Source of the DNA: Acidiphilium sp. CAG:727
GTDB lineage: Bacteria > Bacillota > Clostridia > Christensenellales > Borkfalkiaceae
Assembly (NCBI GenBank): GCA_000437515.1
Contig: FR898493.1
Span: 1-11,029, forward strand
Length of the DNA stretch: 11,029 nucleotides
Direction of reading: 5' to 3'
Shown: one piece after another, positions 6,030-11,029 of the stretch
How positions within the stretch are numbered: the stretch's first letter is position 1
Layout: every line of letters begins with the position of its first letter
The notes under the pieces: generated by a model
Seen by the model: the letters and a program-made list of their open reading frames with translations, nothing else
Databases searched by the model: none
Told to the model about the DNA's origin: nothing
Translations under genes and position numbers: made by a program

Positions 6030-6857
6030 TTATTTATGCGGTAAAAATTCTTGCCAATAATATTCTTTGAGAGTCTGACGAAGCATTTCGGAGTCGGCGT
6101 AACGTTTAATTTTACCGCCCTGCGCTATCGAAATAATACCCGTTTCTTCGGATACGATCAAAGCGGTTACGTTTATAGTTTCGGTTATACCGATACCCGC
6201 GCGGTGCCTCGTACCGAGTTCTTTGGGAATATTCGTTTCCTGTGAGAGCGGAAGGAAGCATCCCGAAGCGAGAATTTTAGTTCCGTTTATAATCATTGCC
6301 CCGTCGTGAAGCGGTGTTTTCGGAAAGAAAATACTCTCGATCAAAGCGGATGAAATATCGGAATCTACGACCACGCCGCTTTCGATAATGGCTCTCGGCA
6401 AATTATCGTTCGCAAGAATAATAATAGCGCCCACGTCGTTTTTAGACATATTCTGTAACGCTTTGATTATCTCGTCAATGCACGCGTCGGCGGTGTTCTT
6501 TTTAGGCGAACCCTTTTCGACGTGTCTGATTTCTCCGCTCTTTTTAGTGAAGGTTTCCCATATATCTCTTTTTATCTCGGTTGCAAAAAGCCCTGTTTCC
6601 GCAACTATACACAGCGCGGGAATCAGCAGATACAAATATCTTTCTATTTCTCTTTTGTCTTTAATAGTTACGAAAATGCAACCGGTAACGAGTATAAACG
6701 CGATAAATGCGAAGATCAGCCATTTAGCGTTGTTTCTGTATAATACGCTTATCGCAAAGAAAAACAATACGAACAACGCCGCGATCGTCAGACAGGATGA
6801 AAACGGTTTGTCTGTAAATGATTTTGCGAAATTTTCAAATATTTTAGCGATATCCAT
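6030..6857 (-). CDS. cdaA: Diadenylate cyclase, membrane-anchored CdaA type
   Basis: CdaA (also called DacA) joins two ATP into cyclic di-AMP, the second messenger controlling potassium and osmolyte balance and cell-wall homeostasis in Gram-positive bacteria. Three hydrophobic segments near residues 21-39, 46-64 and 75-93 anchor it in the membrane. The DAC domain (about 100-255) has both catalytic signatures: DGA at 185-187 (in PLHDGAMII) and RHR at 217-219 (in GTRHRAGIGITE). The length of 275 is typical. AAGGAG lies 6 bases before the ATG. It follows holA by 41 bases. The usual partners cdaR (ybbR) and glmM do not follow. Instead a tiny membrane protein and aspartate kinase do. Confidence 0.95.
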   Translation of the reverse strand: MDIAKIFENFAKSFTDKPFSSCLTIAALFVLFFFAISVLYRNNAKWLIFAFIAFILVTGCIFVTIKDKREIERYLYLLIPALCIVAETGLFATEIKRDIWETFTKKSGEIRHVEKGSPKKNTADACIDEIIKALQNMSKNDVGAIIILANDNLPRAIIESGVVVDSDISSALIESIFFPKTPLHDGAMIINGTKILASGCFLPLSQETNIPKELGTRHRAGIGITETINVTALIVSEETGIISIAQGGKIKRYADSEMLRQTLKEYYWQEFLPHK

Positions 6858-6872
6858 CTGCTGCTCCTTAAA

Positions 6873-6878
6873 ATTATA
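6873..6878 (-). promoter_or_regulatory. Possible internal -10 box before cdaA
   Basis: A perfect TATAAT on the minus strand lies in the 41-base holA-cdaA gap, with TTGCA just before it but a poor -35 (TAACTA). Transcription would start almost at the AAGGAG ribosome site. It is a candidate internal promoter only. Confidence 0.3.
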
Positions 6879-6898
6879 TGCAATCGAATACTTAATAG

Positions 6899-7882
6899 TT
6901 AACCCAACAGTATTTCGAATACGCCGTTCATTACTGCGGAACTCTGCTCGATTTTGCCCGTCTTGAAGTTTGCGTCTAGCGCCGATAACTCGTCCACGAT
7001 ATTCAGCAACCTTTTAGGTGAAAACGCTTTCGATTGTTTTTTGGCAATAGTTACGGCGTACTCTTTTACGCCTATCGCGTCTGCAATCTCTGCGTTCGAA
7101 GCCGTCGACAGCGAAGCGTACAACAGTCTTCTGAAATAATAGTATAACGACACGAACAACTTTTGCCCGTCATGCGAAGCGTTTATTGCTTCCGTAAAAG
7201 ACGAATACGCTTTATCGTAATTCTTGTTCGCAATAAACTCGACTATCTCGTAAAGCCTGTAATCGGTTTCTTTAACGCAAACGTCAGCGACGTCGTCTTC
7301 GGTTATCTTTCCTTGATTCAGACAATATGCGATCAGTTTCTCGGTCTCTCCGTTTACCCTCGTCATATCAGACGAACAATAATCCGTTATCGTCTTAATC
7401 GCGCCGTCGGTAACGGTCATATTTTCCTTTGAAACCCGGTTCTTTATCCACGCTCTTATAAGCGCCTCGTCACCCTTGGAACAATCGACGTAAGTCACGT
7501 TAGGCAGTTTTTTCAGCGATTCGCTTGCCGATACGTTGCAAATTACCAGAACGGTACTGTCGCAGGGGTTTTCGAAATACGATTTTAATTTGTTGATTTC
7601 CGCAACGGCAGGATAAAATTCCTTTAACAGAACCACCCTTTTCTCGCTCATAAACGGACAACTGAAAAGCGCGGAATTGAAACTGCCGAAATCTTCTTTT
7701 ATTACGGAACTTTCGAAGCGAGTGAGATTTATTTCGGGCATTTTAACGCACCGCTCTTCAATCAATCTCGCAGCGTTTTCGACGAAAAACGCGTCGTCGC
7801 CGCACACGAGATAAATCGGAGCGACGTTGTCTATTAAACTTTTTTTAAGTTCGCGAAATTTCATTTGCTTATATTCTATCAT
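6899..7882 (-). CDS. holA: DNA polymerase III subunit delta
   Basis: Delta is the clamp-loader wrench that opens the beta sliding clamp during chromosome replication. The N-terminal AAA-like domain begins with IYLVCGDDAFFVENAARLIE (about 23-42), equivalent to the family's YL(L)YGEE motif. It lacks a working Walker A, as expected for delta. The sequence SSDMTRVNGETEKLIAYC (170-187) matches the conserved central block, and the C-terminal helical collar domain runs to 327. The length is normal. Two in-frame ATGs are possible, 7882 and 7864. The second gives MKFRELKKSL, closer to family N-termini. Neither has a good ribosome site, so re-initiation after the comEC stop 27 bases upstream is likely. 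Confidence 0.92.
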   Translation of the reverse strand: MIEYKQMKFRELKKSLIDNVAPIYLVCGDDAFFVENAARLIEERCVKMPEINLTRFESSVIKEDFGSFNSALFSCPFMSEKRVVLLKEFYPAVAEINKLKSYFENPCDSTVLVICNVSASESLKKLPNVTYVDCSKGDEALIRAWIKNRVSKENMTVTDGAIKTITDYCSSDMTRVNGETEKLIAYCLNQGKITEDDVADVCVKETDYRLYEIVEFIANKNYDKAYSSFTEAINASHDGQKLFVSLYYYFRRLLYASLSTASNAEIADAIGVKEYAVTIAKKQSKAFSPKRLLNIVDELSALDANFKTGKIEQSSAVMNGVFEILLG

Positions 7883-7909
7883 TTCTGACGATAAAAAGCA
7901 ATTATTTTA

Positions 7910-9439
7910 TCATAATAAAACCGTAACGAAAGCCAAAGAAACAGCCGTTACCGCAGACATGAGTTTAATTTTGCGGTTTACGCAAATTAAGTCCGACGCA
8001 ACCGACAGCGCAATAAAGTATATCGCCATCGCCCACAAGGGGAAAACGGTGATCGCGGCGTTCGACTTTGCAAGCAACCCCGTAAAGTAATCTATTCCGC
8101 TCAACATATTATCCGCGACGAAATTCGCGACGTACGGCGGAATTACAAGCGACAAACCCAGCCCGATAATACACGCAAAAAAGCAAATAACGACGACCGG
8201 TACTATAATAAAATTAGCGACGATCGAAACGAGCGGAAAAGAACCGAAATAACAAACGGACAAAGGCATAGCGACCGCCTGCGCCGCGACTATCGCGCCG
8301 ACGTTTCCTTTTAATTTTTCGGATTCGCAGTGTATCAGAGCGGTAACGGCGGGAGAAAGCGTTATCAGACTGAGACACAGCGAAAAGGACAGCACGAAAC
8401 CCGCATTGAACAGATCGCGCGAATTCATAAGCAAGACCGTAATACTCGCCACCGACAATGCGCTCAGAGGATCTTTCTTTTCGTATGCCGTCCCTACGAT
8501 CAAGTAAATCGAACAGATTATCGCAGCGCGTAACGAAGACGCCGAAAACCCGCACGCCCATGAATACGTAAATAATGCAAATATAACGATAATCGACTTA
8601 TATACCTTCTTTATCGGTATAGGTTTCGCTAATAAAGACAATAATGCGCATAAAAGTCCCACGTGCATACCCGAAACCGCGAAAACGTGGGCGATGCCCG
8701 CCGTTCTGTAAATCACGGCGTTATCTTTAAGAGCGGCGGTATCGCCGCATATCATACCTACCGCAATATTTTTTGACGTATCGCTCATAGACGAAAGTCT
8801 TTCGTTTACAAATTTACGAAACGAATATTTTACCGATTTCTTAACGCCGATTTTTTTAATATCTCCGTTCGGCTTTCCTATCGAAGAAATTCCGTTCAAA
8901 ACGTAATCGGAATATTTACCGTCTTTTACGCTGTTCGCTCCGTACACGAACGCTTCAAATTCGACGACGTCGCATACGTCGTACTTTTCTTCGATGCCGT
9001 ACAGAGCGATATTGCCCGTATCGCGTCCGTCGACGGTACACTCGTTCAGGCGATAATTATACTTACCGTCGAAATAACTTACGTAGTTTATAACGCCCTC
9101 AACTGTATAATCTCCGCTTTTGCACGCGCCGTTTTTCACTTCGTTTACGGAATTTTCAATGGAAAAACCTCCGAAAAACGTCGTGAGTAAACTCGCAATC
9201 GCGATTAATCCGATAAGAAGATTATTTCCTTTGCGAAAAATAAGGAAATATAACGTGAAACCGAAACCCACTATAAGAAAAGGAATTATTCTTGCCCATA
9301 CGCCTAAAACCGGAATATAACGCGCAAAAATTATTGCGATTATTTGCGAAAGAGCGATAATTACGAGCGGTCTGAAATTGAGTATTTTACGTTTTTTCTT
9401 TTGTATTTCAGACTTCGTACGTTTCCCCCTCCCCGGCAA
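7910..9439 (-). CDS. comEC: ComEC/Rec2-type DNA-uptake channel, without C-terminal hydrolase domain
   Basis: ComEC is the inner-membrane channel that moves single-stranded DNA into the cell in natural transformation. Two or three N-terminal membrane segments (about 23-92) precede an OB-fold-like extracellular part (about 108-165). The competence domain then shows GDTAALKDN (232-240), AGIAHVFAVSGMHVGLL (247-263), GFSASSLRAA (297-306), NAGFVLSFSLCLSLI (345-359) and FPLVSIVANFIIVPVV (401-416). The protein ends at 509 after the last membrane segments. The metallo-beta-lactamase domain found in longer relatives is absent. The only standard start in frame is TTG at 9439, 32 bases inside the upstream gene. 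It has no ribosome site before it, while a GGGGAGGGGG run lies just after it. The true start is therefore uncertain. Confidence 0.9.
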   Translation of the reverse strand: MPGRGKRTKSEIQKKKRKILNFRPLVIIALSQIIAIIFARYIPVLGVWARIIPFLIVGFGFTLYFLIFRKGNNLLIGLIAIASLLTTFFGGFSIENSVNEVKNGACKSGDYTVEGVINYVSYFDGKYNYRLNECTVDGRDTGNIALYGIEEKYDVCDVVEFEAFVYGANSVKDGKYSDYVLNGISSIGKPNGDIKKIGVKKSVKYSFRKFVNERLSSMSDTSKNIAVGMICGDTAALKDNAVIYRTAGIAHVFAVSGMHVGLLCALLSLLAKPIPIKKVYKSIIVIFALFTYSWACGFSASSLRAAIICSIYLIVGTAYEKKDPLSALSVASITVLLMNSRDLFNAGFVLSFSLCLSLITLSPAVTALIHCESEKLKGNVGAIVAAQAVAMPLSVCYFGSFPLVSIVANFIIVPVVVICFFACIIGLGLSLVIPPYVANFVADNMLSGIDYFTGLLAKSNAAITVFPLWAMAIYFIALSVASDLICVNRKIKLMSAVTAVSLAFVTVLL

Positions 9440-10136
9440 CCAGACAGTTATCGCAAACGGAAACAGCCTCGCTTATTATATCTTTTTCGTCATATTCCGG
9501 ATTTATATGAGAAATTATTGTTTTAACCGAGTATTTTTCGGCAAGTCCGGCGCATTTTATAATACTCAAATGCGGCTTTGCGTTCGTCCAGTCTTTTTCA
9601 AGAAACCCGCCGTCTAAAAGCGCAAGATCTGCATTTTCGACCAATCTTTCAAGATTTTCGCATTCGTTGGAATCACCGCCGTAGGCAAACGTCCGAGAAC
9701 CGTCGTAAGCGGTAAACCCAAGACAAGGAACGGGATGATTGACCGAATAAAACTTCAGCGATAAATCTTTAATACGGATTTCTTGTCCGTCGCCGACGGT
9801 TATAACGTCAAAGGCCTTCATATTCTTGAAGGCAATTAAAAGCGGACTGTCGCTTTCGGGACAATATAGTTTAACAGGTAAATTTACCTTACCCGCAGCC
9901 GAAAGCCGTAAAAGATAATAACCTAAAACCCCGACGTCGCTGCAATGGTCGAAATGAAAATGTGAAATTATTATGGCGTCCAACTTCGATATGTCTGCCG
10001 AATTTATAAGTCGGACAAACGCCCCCGCTCCCAATTCAAACGCCACCGTCGCCGAAGACGAAGTTAAAAGATACGCGCTCGTCGCGCCTCCGTTCTTAGG
10101 ATACGGTCCGTATTTGCCTAATACCTTAACTCTCAT
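9408..10136 (-). CDS. Metallo-beta-lactamase-fold hydrolase, YhfI-like
   Basis: This is a 242-residue cytoplasmic zinc hydrolase of the RNase Z-related branch. The ATG at 10136 is chosen over an upstream GTG (10145) because GAGGTG lies 7-10 bases before it. The start MRVKVLGKYGPYPKNGGATS matches the YhfI family. HFHFDH at 59-64 is the HxHxDH metal motif. NHPVP (His134), GGDS (153-156, the metal-bridging Asp155) and SHINPEY (His210) supply the rest, so the active site looks complete. ELGAG at 34-38 replaces the more usual D-x-G. Its substrate is unknown. It heads the operon that includes comEC, and it overlaps comEC, but it resembles YhfI more than the ComEC hydrolase domain. Confidence 0.85.
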   Translation of the reverse strand: MRVKVLGKYGPYPKNGGATSAYLLTSSSATVAFELGAGAFVRLINSADISKLDAIIISHFHFDHCSDVGVLGYYLLRLSAAGKVNLPVKLYCPESDSPLLIAFKNMKAFDVITVGDGQEIRIKDLSLKFYSVNHPVPCLGFTAYDGSRTFAYGGDSNECENLERLVENADLALLDGGFLEKDWTNAKPHLSIIKCAGLAEKYSVKTIISHINPEYDEKDIISEAVSVCDNCLVAGEGETYEV

Positions 10137-10154
10137 AATACACACCTCGATAAC

Positions 10155-10183
10155 ATTTTAATAAAATACTTATAAAATGTCAA
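10155..10183 (-). promoter_or_regulatory. Promoter of the yhfI-comEC-holA-cdaA-lysC operon
   Basis: On the minus strand TTGACA (10178-10183) and TAAAAT (10155-10160) have a 17-base spacer. The predicted start near 10148 puts GAGGTG at the very 5' end of the message, with a leader of about 12 bases. No further strong promoter is seen until fucU. Confidence 0.75.
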
Positions 10184-10202
10184 TTTCCGACGTCATATAT
10201 AT

Positions 10203-10231
10203 TTGCGTTAAATAAAATAATTTGCTATACT
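10203..10231 (+). promoter_or_regulatory. Promoter upstream of the 6S RNA
   Basis: TTGCGT (10203-10208) and TATACT (10226-10231) have a 17-base spacer. The predicted start near 10238 coincides with the base of the long hairpin at 10238-10280, so the transcript would begin with that hairpin and run into the 6S RNA. Confidence 0.6.
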
Positions 10232-10233
10232 AT

Positions 10234-10284
10234 GCCAGACGAGAATAATACGAACTATGAAGGTTCGTATTATTCTTGTCAGGC
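10234..10284 (+). repeat. Long hairpin (18 bp plus 3) before the 6S RNA
   Basis: Arms 10238-10255 and 10263-10280 pair over 18 positions with one G-U and a 7-base loop (TATGAAG). After one A-A mismatch three more pairs form (10234-10236 with 10282-10284). The arms share most bases with the hairpin near tRNA-Leu at 4036-4080. It may be a precursor stem or a small dispersed palindrome. It lacks a clear U tract. Confidence 0.7.
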
Positions 10285-10290
10285 TTTGAA

Positions 10291-10517
10291 CGCGAAAAGG
10301 TATCCTGCGGTGTTCGCCACAAGAGTTTTATCGTATCCACAAATCAAAATAAGGGAGCGCTTTCGTCTGTCCCGATACGCAAATGCCCGCGGTCGTGTCT
10401 TGCGTGCAGACCATATAATTACGGGAAAACGGATTCGGGAAGCAGCACACCCACCTGCAATAAAGCGGGTTGATTATACTCTTGAACGGCACAGGCAGGA
10501 TAGTATTCGTATTTTTT
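10291..10517 (+). ncRNA. ssrS: Probable 6S RNA
   Basis: 6S RNA imitates an open promoter and binds sigma-A RNA polymerase to damp transcription in slow growth. The 5' block TATCCTGCGGTGTTCGCC matches the conserved 6S start. GCAGGATA (10495-10502) closes it against TATCCTGC (10301-10308) as a perfect 8-bp stem, spanning 202 bases, a normal size. A second outer stem, CGCGAAAA with TTTTCGCG (10291-10298 and 10514-10521), may extend it. Inside, AAGAGT pairs with ACTCTT flanking the central bubble, and CCACAAATCAAAATAAGGGAG recalls the Firmicutes 6S 5' bubble side. GTCTG/CAGAC and ACGCAA/TTGCGT form the apical arm. The T6 tract at 10512-10517 could end the transcript. The assignment rests on motif and fold recall. 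The exact ends are uncertain and no protein frame here looks real. Confidence 0.75.
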
Positions 10518-10579
10518 CGCGCGTTTTGCGTTATTTGCGATTTTACGGAAAGAAAATTCGATAAAACGACGAAAAACGA

Positions 10580-10608
10580 TTGCAAAAAGTCGAATTATAT
10601 GATATTAT
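10580..10608 (+). promoter_or_regulatory. Promoter of tRNA-Glu
   Basis: TTGCAA (10580-10585) and TATTAT (10603-10608) are 17 bases apart, with a start expected near 10615, 12 bases before the tRNA. Confidence 0.65.
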
Positions 10609-10626
10609 TATCAAGCGTTGACAGAC

Positions 10627-10701
10627 GGCCTCATGGTCAAGCGGTTAAGACGTCGCCCTCTCACGGCGAAATCAGCGGTTCGATTCCGCTTGGGGCTACC
10701 A
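10627..10701 (+). tRNA. tRNA-Glu (anticodon CUC), CCA encoded
   Basis: The acceptor GGCCTCA pairs with TGGGGCT using G-U at positions 1-72 and 5-68. The D arm GTC/GAC, anticodon stem TCGCC/GGCGA with loop CTCTCAC (anticodon CTC) and T stem AGCGG/CCGCT are intact, followed by A73 and CCA. Confidence 0.95.
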
Positions 10702-10707
10702 GACGGA

Positions 10708-10746
10708 TAGCGGTTTATAAGTTTTTTCTTATAGACCGTTATTTTT
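10708..10746 (+). terminator. Intrinsic terminator of tRNA-Glu
   Basis: Arms 10708-10721 and 10728-10741 form a 14-bp stem with two G-U pairs and a T6 loop, followed by TTTTT. It begins 7 bases after the tRNA. The 146 bases that follow (10747-10892) are AT-rich and show no gene. Confidence 0.85.
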
Positions 10747-10892
10747 GTGCGAGATTGCGTAAAATTTACCGCTCTACTCTCCACGTCGCTTAATCTTTTG
10801 TTGTTTATATGCCAAATCGTAATATTTATTTCCGTAATTATCAAACTTTTTAATAAAAATACAAAAATCCGGTAAATTATAGCGTAATTTTC

Positions 10893-10921
10893 TTTACAAA
10901 AGCGATAAAATCTGCTATTAT
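10893..10921 (+). promoter_or_regulatory. Promoter of tRNA-Val
   Basis: TTTACA (10893-10898) and TATTAT (10916-10921) have a 17-base spacer, and TGC directly before the -10 gives an extended -10. The start is expected near 10928, 8 bases before the tRNA. Confidence 0.7.
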
Positions 10922-10935
10922 ATTGAAGAATCTGC

Positions 10936-11012
<77 letters not shown>

Positions 11013-11029
11013 ACAAAGCGACCCCCCCC

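Noticed and set aside
7910..10136. ComEC and the hydrolase as one frameshifted ComEC protein
   Set aside because: The hydrolase is upstream, not downstream, of the channel part, has its own promoter and start, and belongs to a different hydrolase branch.
10291..10517. SRP RNA or tmRNA instead of 6S RNA
   Set aside because: GGAAGCAGC near 10438 recalls SRP RNA, but the GGTCAGG part and apical fold are missing; no tRNA-like ends for tmRNA. The closing stem and CCTGCGGTGTTCGCC block fit 6S better.
10232..10844. Several short frames over the 6S RNA and tRNA-Glu
   Set aside because: They follow structured RNA genes, have no ribosome sites and no sensible protein pattern.
11021..11029. Run of eight C at the right end
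   Set aside because: A homopolymer exactly at the sequence end is most likely an assembly edge effect, not a biological signal.

Overview
The window reads as low-to-mid GC Gram-positive DNA, most likely a gut-type member of the Clostridia. This is inferred from the strong AGGAGG-type ribosome sites, sigma-A-type promoters with 17-bp spacers, a CdaA-type diadenylate cyclase, a YhfI-like hydrolase and a Firmicutes-style 6S RNA. There are no phage, transposon or CRISPR signatures. The right end stops in a run of C just after a tRNA, and the left end cuts an open gene.

Left part (1-3836): two secreted proteins on the minus strand. The first is a signal-peptide protein truncated by the window edge. 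The second is a 669-residue lipoprotein with Cys/His-rich repeats and tandem C-terminal domains. An AraC-type regulator is divergent from the lipoprotein. The intergenic region carries two well-formed back-to-back promoters and a perfect 14-bp palindrome just downstream of the lipoprotein promoter, so local control of the lipoprotein is plausible.

Middle (3837-4660): a hairpin-rich spacer, a minus-strand tRNA-Leu(UAG), and a short fucU (L-fucose mutarotase) gene with its own promoter.

Right-centre (4703-10183): one minus-strand housekeeping operon starting from a clear promoter at 10155-10183. In transcription order it holds a YhfI-like metallo-hydrolase, a ComEC-type DNA-uptake channel lacking the C-terminal hydrolase domain, DNA polymerase III delta (holA), CdaA, an unlisted 36-residue membrane microprotein, and aspartate kinase. 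The microprotein's stop codon overlaps the TTG start of the kinase (TTGA), which suggests translational coupling. The usual CdaA partners (CdaR/YbbR and GlmM) are absent from this window.

Right end (10184-11029): an RNA gene cluster on the plus strand, with a probable 6S RNA preceded by a long perfect-type hairpin, tRNA-Glu(CUC) with its terminator, and tRNA-Val(GAC). The hairpin before the 6S RNA closely resembles the one after tRNA-Leu about 6 kb away, pointing to a small dispersed palindromic element. No clear new defence or mobile system was found. The most useful second looks are the coupled microprotein, the shared hairpins, the 6S leader and the lipoprotein architecture.
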